Of a DNA stretch of 64,000 nucleotides, positions 24,042 through 33,267 are shown piece by piece. Under the pieces are notes generated by a model. It was not told where the DNA came from and did no database searches. It saw only the letters and a list, made by a program, of their open reading frames with translations. This DNA is from Rhodobacterales bacterium (lineage in GTDB: Bacteria; Pseudomonadota; Alphaproteobacteria; Rhodobacterales; Rhodobacteraceae). The stretch's first letter is position 1. Every line of letters starts with the position of its first letter. The DNA is taken from assembly GCA_003249215.1 (NCBI GenBank), contig QKJR01000095.1, positions 62,001 through 126,000 of the forward strand, written 5' to 3'. The position numbers and the translations under genes were made by a program.

Positions 24042-24799
24042 CGGGTCTTTCCTTCCAGAGTAGTGGGGGCCGGGGCGGCGAACAATCGGCCGCAGCCTGC
24101 GCCCGCGAGCGGCGCGCCGATGGCGGTGAGCGCGCCCCAGAGCGAGCAGAGATTGGACGACACCACCGGGCGGTCGAGGATTTGCTCGAGCTCGGGGATG
24201 ATGTCGTAGGTGAGAAGATTGGTGCAGCTCAGAAACACCACATCGGCGGCCCGGGCGCGGTCGAGATTGGCGAGCACCAGATCGCGGGTTTCGAGTGAGT
24301 CGACAGCGCCGATCGGGCGGGCCGTGTCACAGATATGGGCGTCACAGCCCACGACGCTCATCCCCGCCCCTTCGAGAAAGGCGATCTCGGCCTGATTGAT
24401 GTCATCGGGATAGGGCGTCACCAGATAGACCGAGCGCGCGCCCAGATGCGCCAGCGCGCGCAGCACCGCGCGCGAGGTGGTCAACGCAGGCACGCCGGTC
24501 AGATCCTCGATCTCGGTCGCGACCGCATCCTCGCTGCCCGGCCCGTCGACGAAACTGCCGCTGGTGCAGGCATAGAGGATGATCTCGGGGGCCGCGCGCA
24601 CAAGGGTGCCAGCCGCGGCCACCGCATTGCGCCCCATCTCACGCAGCGACTCCGCGGTCAGATCGGTGCCGCCCGGGCGCTGCGCCCGGGCGTGATTGAT
24701 GGCGAAACCGGGTGGCAGATGGCGCGGCAGCTCCGCCTCGAGCGCCATATTGCCGGCGGGGCCGACGATCCCGATGCGGCGCAGATCAGAGTGTTTCAT
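24038..24799 (-). CDS. Maleate isomerase / Asp-Glu racemase superfamily protein
   Basis: 253 residues. The N-terminus RIGIVGPAGNMALEAELP and two Cys-containing loops, LYACTSGSFVDG and VFLSCTNLLTYD, are the catalytic cysteine pair of the maleate cis-trans isomerase/arylmalonate decarboxylase branch. PGFAINHARAQ and PVVSSNLCSLWG also fit. Maleate isomerase converts maleate to fumarate. Whether the substrate here is maleate or a substituted analogue is not visible. The start ATG overlaps the stop of the PLP lyase gene by four bases. A hydantoin racemase is less likely from the motifs. Confidence 0.85.
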   Translation of the reverse strand: MKHSDLRRIGIVGPAGNMALEAELPRHLPPGFAINHARAQRPGGTDLTAESLREMGRNAVAAAGTLVRAAPEIILYACTSGSFVDGPGSEDAVATEIEDLTGVPALTTSRAVLRALAHLGARSVYLVTPYPDDINQAEIAFLEGAGMSVVGCDAHICDTARPIGAVDSLETRDLVLANLDRARAADVVFLSCTNLLTYDIIPELEQILDRPVVSSNLCSLWGALTAIGAPLAGAGCGRLFAAPAPTTLEGKTR

Positions 24800-25992
24800 G
24801 CAAGCCTCCCGAAACCCGCCTCGAGATCGGCGATCAGATCCTCGGGATCCTCGAGGCCGACATGGATCCGCATGACCTGCCCCCCCGGCGCCCAGGTGGT
24901 GGCGGTGCGCACGGCGGTGGGGTCGACCGGGATCAGCAGGCTCTCGAACCCACCCCAGCTCGCGCCCATCCCGAAAAGCTTCATGCCGTCCATCATCCGC
25001 GCGAGCGTGGGGCGCTCGACGCTGCGCATCACGAAGCCGAAAAGCCCGCTCGCGCCCGAGAAATCCCGCGACCAGAGCGCATGGCCCGGATCCGAGGGCA
25101 GCCCCGGATGCATCACGCGGATCACCTCGGGCCGCCCTTCGAGCCATTGCGCAATACGCAGCCCCGAGGCGTGATGCTGGCGCAGCCGCACCGAAAGGGT
25201 GCGCATGCCGCGCAGCATCAGATAGGCGTCATCGGGGCCGATACAGGCGCCCATGCGCTGCGCGAAGGCGCGCATCCGCTCGTGCCGCCCCGCCCCGCAG
25301 GCGATCGTGCCCGACATCACATCGGAATGGCCCGAGAGATATTTCGTGCCCGCCTGAACCGAGAAATCGACTCCCATCGTGAGCGGCTTGAGGAAAAGCC
25401 CCCCCGACCAGGTATTGTCGAGCGCGGTCGGCACGCCCCGGGCCTGCGCCGCGGCGACGATGGCGGCGATGTCGGGCATCTCGAAGGTCTGCGAGCCGGG
25501 CGCCTCGAGCCAGACGAGCGCGGTTTCGGGCCGGATCAGCTCGGCGATCCCGGCGCGCGGATCATAGAAGCTCACCGCCACGCCCATCGGGATCATGATC
25601 TCGTTGCAGGCATGGCGCACCGGGCCATAGGCATTGTCGGGGATCAGAAAATGCGCGCCGGGCCGGGCATGGGCCAGCAGCACGAGGGTGATCGCCATGA
25701 CGCCCGACGGCGTCAGCACCGTGCCCTCGGCGCCTTCGAGCGCGCTCACCGCCTCTTCGAGCGCGAAGCTCGTGGGCGTGCCGCGCCGGCCATAGCGCAC
25801 CCGCGCCGTGGCCTTGGCATCGAGCGCGGCCAGCGTCGGGAAAAGGATCGTCGAAGCGTGATAGACCGGCACGTTCACCGCCCCGTCATGCGCGAAAGGA
25901 TCGCGCCCGGCATGGGCGAGCAGGGTATCATCCGCGCGGCTGCGCCGGTCATTGTCTCCGGCGCGCGGATCGGCTGTCAGGTTCAGGTTCAT
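24796..25992 (-). CDS. PLP-dependent Cys/Met metabolism enzyme (cystathionine beta-lyase-like)
   Basis: 398 residues of the Cys_Met_Meta_PP family. RYGRRGTPTSFALEEAVSALEG, TALDNTWSGGLFLKPL and the PLP-lysine motif QAGTKYLSGHSDVMSG are present, and the C-terminal ASWGGFESLL is typical of cystathionine beta-lyase. Members cleave C-S bonds of cysteine derivatives or make thioether links. It is placed in a cyclic-amide operon rather than a methionine locus, which suggests a catabolic C-S lyase (inference). It follows the dppDF gene after 88 bases. Confidence 0.9.
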   Translation of the reverse strand: MNLNLTADPRAGDNDRRSRADDTLLAHAGRDPFAHDGAVNVPVYHASTILFPTLAALDAKATARVRYGRRGTPTSFALEEAVSALEGAEGTVLTPSGVMAITLVLLAHARPGAHFLIPDNAYGPVRHACNEIMIPMGVAVSFYDPRAGIAELIRPETALVWLEAPGSQTFEMPDIAAIVAAAQARGVPTALDNTWSGGLFLKPLTMGVDFSVQAGTKYLSGHSDVMSGTIACGAGRHERMRAFAQRMGACIGPDDAYLMLRGMRTLSVRLRQHHASGLRIAQWLEGRPEVIRVMHPGLPSDPGHALWSRDFSGASGLFGFVMRSVERPTLARMMDGMKLFGMGASWGGFESLLIPVDPTAVRTATTWAPGGQVMRIHVGLEDPEDLIADLEAGFGRLA

Positions 25993-26080
25993 GGGATCAC
26001 TCGCTCCGTCCTAGTCGTGTCGGCATGGCGAGGCATCGCCCCGCGGCCGGTCATCATCTGGTCATCTGTCACGGCCCGGC

Positions 26081-27937
26081 TCATCCGGCCCTCCGCTGCA
26101 GCCTTGGCGCGGGCTCTGCCGTGGCCCAATCGTCATCGAGCACGAAATGCCCCGGCGAGACCTCGATCATCCGGGTCTCGGGCGGCGCGTAGCCAAGCGG
26201 GCGGACGGGGGTGCGGATCTCATCGACCGCAAGGCCCCGGCGCAGGGCGCGGCGCGCCGGATCGGGCACCGGCACGGCGGCCATGAGCTGGCGGGTATAG
26301 GGATGCGCCGGCGCCTCGAAGACCGCGCGGCGCGGGCCGATCTCGACGATCCGGCCCAGATACATCACGGCAACCCGGTGGCTGATCCGCTCGACCACGG
26401 CCATGTCATGGCTGATGAAGAGATAGGAGAGGCCGCGCTCGCGCTGCAGCTCCATCATCAGGTTGATCACCTGCGCCTTGACCGAGACATCGAGCGCCGA
26501 GACCGCCTCATCCGCGATCAGCAATTTGGGGTCGAGCGCGAGCGCGCGGGCAATGGCGATGCGCTGACGCTGGCCGCCCGAGAACTGATGCGGGAAGCGG
26601 CCGGCCATCGCGGGCGCGAGGCCCACGCCTTCGAGCAGATCGGCGACCCGCGCCTCGAGCGCCGCCCCCGACATCCCGAAATGATAGCGCAGAGGCTCGG
26701 CCAGCAGCGCGCCGACCCGCATCCGCGGATCGAGGCTCGCGAAGGGATCCTGAAACACCATCTGCAGGCTGCGACAGATCTCGCGGCGCGAGGCGGCCCC
26801 CGCGCCCGTCAGAGCCATCCCGCCAATCTCGACCTGCCCCCCCTGCGGCCGGTTCAGCCCCATGATCGCCCGCGCCGTCGTGCTCTTGCCCGACCCGCTC
26901 TCGCCGACGAGCGAAAGCGTCTCGCCCGGGGCGATGGTGAAGGAGATATCCTCGACCGCATGCACCCGGCCCTGCACCCGCCCCCAGAGCCCGCCGTGCA
27001 CATCGAAACGCACCTGCAGATCGCGCGCATTCAGCAGCGGGGGCGCGGCAGGATCGGGTGCGGGCGCGGCGGTCGGCGGCGCCGGGATCGGCGCGCCGCT
27101 CTGATGGTCGATCAGCGCGAAAGGCTCGGGCAGGTCGCGCCCGTTCATCGAGCCGAGCCGCGGGATCGAGGCCAGCAGCGCCCTGGTATAGGGCTGCGCC
27201 GGCGCGCGGAACACATCCGCCGTGGTCCCCGTCTCGACCAGATCGCCGCGATACATGACCGCGGTGCGATCGGCGATCTCGGCCACCACGCCCATGTCAT
27301 GGGTGATGAACATCACCGCCATGTTGGTCTCGTCCTGCAGCTGCTTGATCAGCTCGAGGATCTGCGCCTGGATCGTCACATCGAGCGCGGTCGTCGGCTC
27401 GTCGGCGATGAGCAGCGCCGGCTGACAGGCGAGCGCCATCGCGATCGCCACGCGCTGGCGCATGCCACCCGAGAGCTTGTGCGGAAATTCCTCGAGCCGG
27501 CGCGCGGCCGAGGGGATGCGGACGCGTTCCAGAAGACGGATCGCCTCGGCGCGGGCGTCCTTTTGCGTCAGGCCGCGCTTGATCCGCAGCGTCTCCATCA
27601 GCTGAAAGCCCACGGTATAGACCGGATTGAGGCTCGCATCCTGAAAGATCATCGCCATCTCGCGGCCGCGGAAGCTGCGCATCTCGGCATCGTCGAGCGA
27701 CAGGAGCGGCGTCTCGCCGAAGCGGATATCGCCCTCGATCCGCGCGCTGCGCGGGTTGAGAAGGCGCATCACCGACATCGCCGTCACGCTCTTGCCGGAG
27801 CCGGATTCGCCGACCACGGCCAGCGTCTCCTTCGGCGCGATCTCGAAGGAAATGTCGCGGATCACCGGCACCCAGCCCTTCGGCCCCGCGAAGGAGGTCG
27901 TCAGGTTGCGCACGGAAAGGATGGGCGTCACGGGCAT
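26081..27937 (-). CDS. dppDF: Fused DppD-DppF dipeptide ABC ATP-binding protein
   Basis: 618 residues with two complete ABC domains. The first Walker A is [13 protein letters not shown] with signature [12 protein letters not shown]; the second Walker A is [14 protein letters not shown] with signature [12 protein letters not shown]. Each is followed by an oligopeptide-type C-terminal segment ([12 protein letters not shown]-like PYTRALL and [12 protein letters not shown]). A Pro/Ala-rich linker near residues 285-300 joins them. In region C the same functions are separate genes. It energises DppB and DppC encoded just upstream. Confidence 0.93.
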   Translation of the reverse strand: MPVTPILSVRNLTTSFAGPKGWVPVIRDISFEIAPKETLAVVGESGSGKSVTAMSVMRLLNPRSARIEGDIRFGETPLLSLDDAEMRSFRGREMAMIFQDASLNPVYTVGFQLMETLRIKRGLTQKDARAEAIRLLERVRIPSAARRLEEFPHKLSGGMRQRVAIAMALACQPALLIADEPTTALDVTIQAQILELIKQLQDETNMAVMFITHDMGVVAEIADRTAVMYRGDLVETGTTADVFRAPAQPYTRALLASIPRLGSMNGRDLPEPFALIDHQSGAPIPAPPTAAPAPDPAAPPLLNARDLQVRFDVHGGLWGRVQGRVHAVEDISFTIAPGETLSLVGESGSGKSTTARAIMGLNRPQGGQVEIGGMALTGAGAASRREICRSLQMVFQDPFASLDPRMRVGALLAEPLRYHFGMSGAALEARVADLLEGVGLAPAMAGRFPHQFSGGQRQRIAIARALALDPKLLIADEAVSALDVSVKAQVINLMMELQRERGLSYLFISHDMAVVERISHRVAVMYLGRIVEIGPRRAVFEAPAHPYTRQLMAAVPVPDPARRALRRGLAVDEIRTPVRPLGYAPPETRMIEVSPGHFVLDDDWATAEPAPRLQRRAG

Positions 27938-27955
27938 CGAATGGGTCCTTGTCGG

Positions 27956-28888
27956 TCAGGCATCGCGGCGCGGGTTGAGAATGTCGCGCAGCCGGTCGCC
28001 CACGAGATTGATCGCGACGATGATCAGCAGAAGCGCCAGCCCCGGATAGAAGCTCATCCAGTAGAGGCCGGAGAACATGAACTGGAACCCGCTCGAGATC
28101 AGCAGGCCGAGGCTCGGCTCGGTCACCGGCACGCCGACGCCGAGGAAGGAAAGCGTGGCCTCGAGCGAGATCGCACGGGCGACCTGCACGGTGGCGATGA
28201 CGATCAGCGGCGGGATGCAGTTGGGCAGCAGGTGGCGCAGCAGGATCCGCCAGGACGGCAGGCCGAGAACCGCGCTCGCCTCGATATACTCCTTGCGCGT
28301 CTCGACGAGCCCGGCGCCGCGGGCCGCGCGCGCGAATGTGGCCCATTCGGCAAGGATCAGCGCAAGCACGACATTGCCCACCCCCTTGCCCAGAAGCGCA
28401 AGGATCATCAGCGCCATCAGGATCGTCGGGAAGGAAAGTTGCAGATCGACGAGGCGCATGATCGCGCCTTCGGTGCGCCCGCCGCGATAGGCCGCAAAAA
28501 GCCCGAGCGAGGCACCGATCACCGCGGCACAGAGCGCCGAGATCACGCCGACCCCGAGCGAGATCCGCAGCCCGTAGACGATGGCCGAGAACATGTCGCG
28601 GCCCTGATCGTCGGTGCCCAGGAGATAGGTATAGCCCCCCGCCGCCGAGACCGAACCCGGGGGCAATTGCCCGTCGAGGATATCGAGCTGGATCAGGTCA
28701 TAGGGGTTTTGCGGCACGATCCAGGGCGCGAAGACCGCCGCGACCACGCAGATCCCGAGCAGGACGAGGCCGATGACCGCCGAGGGCGAGGCGAGGAAGG
28801 CCTGCAGCAGCTCACGCGAGGGGCGCGCGCCTTCGGCGGCCGGGACCGAGGTCGCGGCCGAGGTCACGGCGGGGGTGGTATCGGACAT
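27956..28888 (-). CDS. dppC: Dipeptide ABC transporter permease DppC
   Basis: 310 residues, inner-membrane permease with about six helices. The N-terminal OppC_N-like segment and the EAA-type cytoplasmic loop EASAVLGLPSWRILLRHLLPN are visible. LGTDDQGRDMFSAIVYG is the family signature before the core. The start overlaps the dppB stop by one base. It forms a heterodimer with DppB. Confidence 0.93.
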   Translation of the reverse strand: MSDTTPAVTSAATSVPAAEGARPSRELLQAFLASPSAVIGLVLLGICVVAAVFAPWIVPQNPYDLIQLDILDGQLPPGSVSAAGGYTYLLGTDDQGRDMFSAIVYGLRISLGVGVISALCAAVIGASLGLFAAYRGGRTEGAIMRLVDLQLSFPTILMALMILALLGKGVGNVVLALILAEWATFARAARGAGLVETRKEYIEASAVLGLPSWRILLRHLLPNCIPPLIVIATVQVARAISLEATLSFLGVGVPVTEPSLGLLISSGFQFMFSGLYWMSFYPGLALLLIIVAINLVGDRLRDILNPRRDA

Positions 28889-29868
28889 CAGGATTTCCCC
28901 CGCGCGCCGAACCTGACCCGGGGGTCAAGCAGCGTATAGATGATGTCGACCACCAGATTGATCGTGATGAAGAGCAGCACGATGATCATCAGGTAAGCGA
29001 CGATGATCGGCCGATCGAGCAGGTTGATCGAGTCGATGATCAGCTTGCCCATCCCCGGCCAGGAATAGATCGTCTCGGTCACGACCGAGAAGGCGATGAC
29101 GGAACCGAATTCGAGCCCGACCACGGTGACGACCGGGATCAGCACGTTCTTCAGCACATGCACGAAGATCACGCGGCCATTGCTCAGCCCCTTGGCGCGG
29201 GCAAGCCGCACGTAATCCATCGGCATCACCTCGGCCACGCCCGCCCGCGTCAGCCGCAGGATCAGCGACATGTTGAAGAGCGCAAGATTGACCGCCGGCA
29301 GGAGCAGATGACGCAGCCCGTCCACCGTCAGGAAGGACCATTCGACGCCAAGCGCGCGCAGCGTCTCGCCGCGCCCGCCGCTCGGCAGCCAGCCGAGTTT
29401 GACCGAGAAGAGCATGATCATCATCATGCCGATCCAGAAGGTGGGCAGCGAAAACCCGAGGATGCTGCCGCCCATGATCAGACGCGAAAGCGCGGAATGT
29501 GGGCGCAAGCCCGCATAGAGCCCGAGCGGCACCCCCACCACGACCGAGATCAGCGTGGCGAGAACGGCCAGTTCGAGGGTCGCGGGCAGGCGCTGCACGA
29601 TGACCTGCAACGCGGGCTGGTTGAAGATATAGCTCGTGCCCAGATCGAGATGCACGAGCCCCCAGAGGAAGCGGCCGTATTGCACCCAGAGCGGCTTGTC
29701 GAAGCCGAATTCGGCAATCAGCCGTGCGCGCTCGGCCTGGGTCGCCTGTGGCGAGATCAGCATGTCGACGGGATCGCCGATCGCATGCATCCCGGCAAAG
29801 ACGATCAGCGTCATGCAGAACATGACGAAAAGCCCCTGCAGGATGCGTTGCGCGATGGATGCAAACAT
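28888..29868 (-). CDS. dppB: Dipeptide ABC transporter permease DppB
   Basis: 326 residues. An opening hydrophobic helix (ILQGLFVMFCMTLIVFAGMH), GDPVDMLISPQATQAE and the EAA-like loop RLARAKGLSNGRVIFVHVLKN mark DppB. The start is ATG 29868; a longer reading to 30090 would enter the dppA region and lacks homology. It follows dppA after 80 bases that contain a strong hairpin. Confidence 0.92.
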   Translation of the reverse strand: MFASIAQRILQGLFVMFCMTLIVFAGMHAIGDPVDMLISPQATQAERARLIAEFGFDKPLWVQYGRFLWGLVHLDLGTSYIFNQPALQVIVQRLPATLELAVLATLISVVVGVPLGLYAGLRPHSALSRLIMGGSILGFSLPTFWIGMMMIMLFSVKLGWLPSGGRGETLRALGVEWSFLTVDGLRHLLLPAVNLALFNMSLILRLTRAGVAEVMPMDYVRLARAKGLSNGRVIFVHVLKNVLIPVVTVVGLEFGSVIAFSVVTETIYSWPGMGKLIIDSINLLDRPIIVAYLMIIVLLFITINLVVDIIYTLLDPRVRFGARGKS

Positions 29869-29902
29869 CGGTCGTTCACTCTTGGCAGACTGTCGAAGGA
29901 GG

Positions 29903-29925
29903 GGCGGCCCCCGCGCGGGGCCGCC
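29903..29925 (-). terminator. Hairpin between dppA1 and dppB1
   Basis: GGCGGCCCC and GGGGCCGCC form a nine-pair G/C stem with a five-base loop. No T-run follows on the minus strand. The likely effect is partial attenuation or 3-prime protection of the binding-protein message. Confidence 0.6.
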
Positions 29926-29948
29926 TCGGATCGTTTCGGGCGACCGGA

Positions 29949-31562
29949 TCAGCCGGCGGGCTGCACATCCATCGCCAGCGTGCGCTCGTCCGAGCGGCCG
30001 GCGAAGGCGAGCGTGTCGCTCTCGGCCCAGACGCTGATCGGATAGTAGAGCGGCACCAGCGCGACATCGGCGATGGCACGGCCCGCGCATTCCTCGAAGA
30101 TCGCCTTGCGCGCGGTGTCGTCCACCGTGGCCATCCCCTTCTCGATCAGCGCGTCGATCTCCCGGTTCGAATAGCGGCCGCGGTTGTTCGAGCCATAGCC
30201 CTTCGACTTGTCATAGCTGTGGATCAGGTTGCGCAGCGGACCCGAGGATTCACCCGTCGCCGCGCCGTAACCCACGAGGAAGAAGCTGAATTCCGGCACA
30301 CCATCCGGCCCGCCGCTGCTCGCGCGCTTGTAGAAGATATTGCTCGGCATCGCATCGACCTCGACCTTGACGCCGATCCGCGCGAGCATCTGCGCCGTGG
30401 CCTGAAGAACGGCACTGTCACGGATGAAGCGGTCATTGGGGCCGTGCAGCGTGACGGTGAAGCCCTCGGGGAAGCCCGCCTCGGCCAGCAGCGCCTTGGC
30501 CTTGGCCGCATCGGCCTTGGTCACGCTCACCTCCGGGTTGAAGCCGAAGATCCCCTCGGGCACGAGCTGCGAGGCGGCCTCGCCGGCGTCCGACAGGATC
30601 CGGTTCGCGATCGCGGCCTTGTCGAGCGCGAGGTTGAACGCCTGACGCACGCGCAGATCGCGGAACGGGTTCGGGATCTCGCTGCCGTCATTGGCCTTGG
30701 CATAGGGCGTCGTTTCGCGGTTGTGATCGAAGAACAGGAACACCATCCGGTTCGCCGTCGCCTTGGTGGTCTTGATCCCCGAAACACCCGCGAGATGCGC
30801 CATATCGGCCGGCGGCACGCTGTCGATCAGCGCGACATCGCCCGATTGCAGCGCCGCCACGCGCGAGCCGCCATTGGCGATCGGCCGGATCTCGACCTTG
30901 GCCCAGGCCGGTTTGGGGCCCCAATAGGCGTCGTTGCGCGCGAGCACGATCGACTGGCCCGGCGTGTAGGAGACGAAGCGATAGGGTCCCGAGCCGATCG
31001 TGGCCTTGCCGGAATTGTAATCCTCCGAGCTCGCCCCCTCGCCATGCGCCTTGGAGATGATGGCAACCGCGGTCAGTTCGTTCGGCACGATCGGATTGGC
31101 GGATTTGGTGATCACCCGCAGCCTGCGCTCATCGACCTTCTCGAAGGTCTTGTCGCCCAGATAGGCGCGCAGGTTGAAGATCGCGCCCTGCACGTTCTGC
31201 GCCCGCTCATAGGTGAAGATCAGATCCTCGACCGTGACCGGCGCGCCATCATGGAAGCTGGCGCCCGCGCGCAGGGTGAATTCCCAGGTCGTGTCGTCGA
31301 TCGCCTTCCAGCTCTCGGCAAGGCCCGGCACGACGCCCTGATGCTCATCCATATGCACGAGGCGGTCGAAGATGTGCTGCGAGACCGAGCTGTTGGCGGT
31401 CACGATATGCCAATGCGGATCGATCGAAGACGTCTCGCTCGCCATGCCGATGACCAGCCCGCCATCGGGCGTGACCGCATAGGCGGCAGCACCGCGCAAC
31501 AGGGCACCCGGCATCAGCGCGAGGCCGAGTCCACCCAGAAACATGCGTCTGTCAGTTTTCAT
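29949..31562 (-). CDS. dppA: Dipeptide-type ABC solute-binding protein (DppA1)
   Basis: 537 residues, SBP_bac_5 family, periplasmic. The N-terminus MKTDRRMFLGGLGLALMPGALL resembles a Tat signal (Asp-Arg-Arg-Met-Phe-Leu), with cleavage near residue 28. VPGLAESWKAIDDTTWEFTLR, SGPYRFVSYTPG and RQAFNLALDKAAIANRIL are family marks. It is the first gene of the region B operon. Three TGTATT-like sequences lie 60-100 bases upstream. Ligands of this family range from peptides to glutathione and opines, and the exact one is not visible. Confidence 0.92.
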   Translation of the reverse strand: MKTDRRMFLGGLGLALMPGALLRGAAAYAVTPDGGLVIGMASETSSIDPHWHIVTANSSVSQHIFDRLVHMDEHQGVVPGLAESWKAIDDTTWEFTLRAGASFHDGAPVTVEDLIFTYERAQNVQGAIFNLRAYLGDKTFEKVDERRLRVITKSANPIVPNELTAVAIISKAHGEGASSEDYNSGKATIGSGPYRFVSYTPGQSIVLARNDAYWGPKPAWAKVEIRPIANGGSRVAALQSGDVALIDSVPPADMAHLAGVSGIKTTKATANRMVFLFFDHNRETTPYAKANDGSEIPNPFRDLRVRQAFNLALDKAAIANRILSDAGEAASQLVPEGIFGFNPEVSVTKADAAKAKALLAEAGFPEGFTVTLHGPNDRFIRDSAVLQATAQMLARIGVKVEVDAMPSNIFYKRASSGGPDGVPEFSFFLVGYGAATGESSGPLRNLIHSYDKSKGYGSNNRGRYSNREIDALIEKGMATVDDTARKAIFEECAGRAIADVALVPLYYPISVWAESDTLAFAGRSDERTLAMDVQPAG

Positions 31563-31841
31563 GCGTAACCCCTGTTGGATGTTGGTGGACGCTCAGCGAC
31601 GCCCTTGCCCAACTTCAGGCACTGTATTTTTTAGTATTCAAGTGTTTTTTTATGTATTTACTTCAGAACAAAGCAGGGAGGGCCGCGCAGGGACCAGCTA
31701 CGCCCCCCCGCAACACACTGAAAACATATGGATATGTCAGAGATCCGCAGGCCCGCCCAGCGCGAGGCATCGTGAACAGTCGCACCGCGTAGGTCAGATT
31801 TCAGTCAGGCTGGATGAAATTTTGCGCAGCCGCAAAACGGC
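31563..31841. promoter_or_regulatory. Promoter region of the dppA1 operon with AATAC repeats
   Basis: No gene. AT-rich compared with its flanks. On the minus strand it carries AAATACAT (near 31659-31652), GAATACT (31639-31633) and AAATACA (31629-31623). Related sequences lie before the GntR gene (32534) and the GST gene (33208), suggesting binding sites for the GntR protein. A separate perfect inverted repeat, ACATAT-GG-ATATGT, occupies 31724-31737. Confidence 0.45.
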
Positions 31842-32501
31842 TCAGGGCTGAGAATCGTTCTGGAGCATGAACAGCATCCGGTGCTGCTGCGACGACCGGA
31901 TATGGGCACGCACGGCATCCTCGGCCGCGGCGGCATCGCGGCGCAGCAGAGCCTCGACGATCTCGAGGTGCTGGCGGTGCGCGGCCTCGGCGCGGCCACC
32001 TTCCTGCAGCAGACTGGGCAGCAGAGACATCGTCACCGAAAGCTGTTGCAGGCTCGCGAGCAGGTAGCGGTTATGTGCAGCCAGAGCCATCAGATTGTGG
32101 AACTGGCGGTTGATCTCGGACAGGCGGGCGGTGTCATTCAGGAACTCCGCCTCGCTGTCGACCAGGTTTTTCAGGGTGAGCAGCTCGGTTTCGCTGGCAC
32201 CGAGGGCCGTGAGGCGGCCGGCCGCGCCCTCGAGCACTTCGCGCATCGTGTAGAGTTCGACGATCTGCTGATGGCTCAGGCTGGTGACGATGAGCCCACG
32301 CCGCGGCACGTTGGTGAGCAGGCCCTCGGTCTCGAGTTTCGAGATCGCATCGCGCACCGGGGTGCGCGACACGCCGAGCTTCGAGGCGAGCGCGACCTCG
32401 GTCACCCGTTCGCCGATCTTGAGCTGTCCGTTCTGGATCGCAGTGCGCACCTGCTCGTAAACGGCGAAGGTGACATCGCGGCTCTTGGTGACTTCTTTCA
32501 A
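31842..32501 (-). CDS. GntR-family (FCD domain) transcriptional regulator
   Basis: 219 residues. The N-terminal winged helix (AVYEQVRTAIQNGQLKIGERV, LASKLGVSRTPVRDAISKLETEGLL, residues about 13-70) is followed by an all-helical FCD effector domain with metal-type residues in INRQFHNLMALAAHN and AEAAHRQHLEIVEALL. The start codon is TTG at 32501, supported by GAGG five bases upstream; no ATG or GTG fits. It lies between the GST gene and dppA1 on the same strand, so it probably controls the region B operon in response to a small acid. Confidence 0.9.
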   Translation of the reverse strand: MKEVTKSRDVTFAVYEQVRTAIQNGQLKIGERVTEVALASKLGVSRTPVRDAISKLETEGLLTNVPRRGLIVTSLSHQQIVELYTMREVLEGAAGRLTALGASETELLTLKNLVDSEAEFLNDTARLSEINRQFHNLMALAAHNRYLLASLQQLSVTMSLLPSLLQEGGRAEAAHRQHLEIVEALLRRDAAAAEDAVRAHIRSSQQHRMLFMLQNDSQP

Positions 32502-32533
32502 ATCGACCTCGACATGACGCTTTCGGAAACCTC

Positions 32534-32549
32534 GAATACATGTGTTTTT
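32534..32549. promoter_or_regulatory. Candidate GntR autoregulatory site
   Basis: GAATACATGTGTTTTT contains the palindromic core ACATGT and the AATACAT element shared with the dppA1 and GST promoters. It lies about 35 bases upstream of the GntR start. Confidence 0.35.
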
Positions 32550-32572
32550 GGCTGTGTGCCAATGGTTCCGCT

Positions 32573-33178
32573 TCAGGAGATAACGGCCTCGATGTGCCGA
32601 AGATAGGTGTCATGACCGCGCAGCCGCGCGTGATAGGCTGCAAGCGCCGGCAAATCGGGGCGCGGATCGGTGATCAGGAACCAGCGATGCACCGCAGGCG
32701 CGGCACAGAGATCGGCCAGAGTCAGGTCATTTCCGGCAATGTAATCAAACCCTTCCGCGCGGAGCTGCGCATCGAGGGCGGTGAAGGCGGCGGTCACGGC
32801 ATCAAGCAGTGGCGCGCGATCAGCGGGGGCGGCCTTGCGATAGCGTCCGAGCGGCGGCACCAGCGCGGTGGTCAGCCAGTCCATCCAGCCATCGACGCGC
32901 GCGCGGGCGACCGGTTCCTCGGGCCAGAGCGCCCCGGGGCTGTCCTCGGCCGCGAGATAGCGCAGGATCGCCTGAGATTCGAAAAGCCCCCTTCCATCCT
33001 CGAGCTCGAGCGCGGGAACCTTGCCGAAGGGGTTCAGCTTGCGGAATTGCGGGGTATCGGTGCCGCCGAATTTGCCCCCGGTGAGCCGAAGGTCAAATGC
33101 CTGCCCAAGCTCGTCGAGCAGCCAGAGCACTTTTGCCGAATTCGAAGAGTCCCGGCGGGCATAGAGCGTGATCATCAT
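32573..33178 (-). CDS. Glutathione S-transferase
   Basis: 201 residues. The thioredoxin-like N-domain MITLYARRDSSNSAKVLWLLDELG has Ser at the catalytic position; KLNPFGKVPALELEDGRGLFESQAILRYLA holds the Glu-Ser glutathione contact. The helical C-domain contains DYIAGNDLTLADLCAAPAVHRW with the conserved Asp N-cap. Two ATGs lie in tandem (33178 and 33175), preceded by GGAGGG; the second has the better spacing. Role in detoxification or a glutathione-dependent catabolic step is undetermined. A TAATGTATTTATAT element at 33208 lies upstream. Confidence 0.9.
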   Translation of the reverse strand: MMITLYARRDSSNSAKVLWLLDELGQAFDLRLTGGKFGGTDTPQFRKLNPFGKVPALELEDGRGLFESQAILRYLAAEDSPGALWPEEPVARARVDGWMDWLTTALVPPLGRYRKAAPADRAPLLDAVTAAFTALDAQLRAEGFDYIAGNDLTLADLCAAPAVHRWFLITDPRPDLPALAAYHARLRGHDTYLRHIEAVIS

Positions 33179-33207
33179 CCCTCCAATAATGGATTCATCT
33201 GGACACT

Positions 33208-33221
33208 AATGTATTTATATG
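33208..33221. promoter_or_regulatory. AAATACAT element upstream of GST
   Basis: TAATGTATTTATAT (minus strand ATATAAATACATTA) shares AAATACAT with the dppA1 upstream region. It lies between the divergent GST and AbrB-family genes. Confidence 0.35.
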
Positions 33222-33267
33222 GTTTTTTGTGGTCAAATCAATTCAGATACCCGGACAACCGCCTCTG

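Noticed and set aside
31724-31737. Perfect inverted repeat ACATAT-GG-ATATGT treated as the GntR operator
   Set aside because: It occurs once, far (about 165 bases) upstream of dppA1, and is not found before the GntR or GST genes, unlike the AATAC elements. Kept only as a note.
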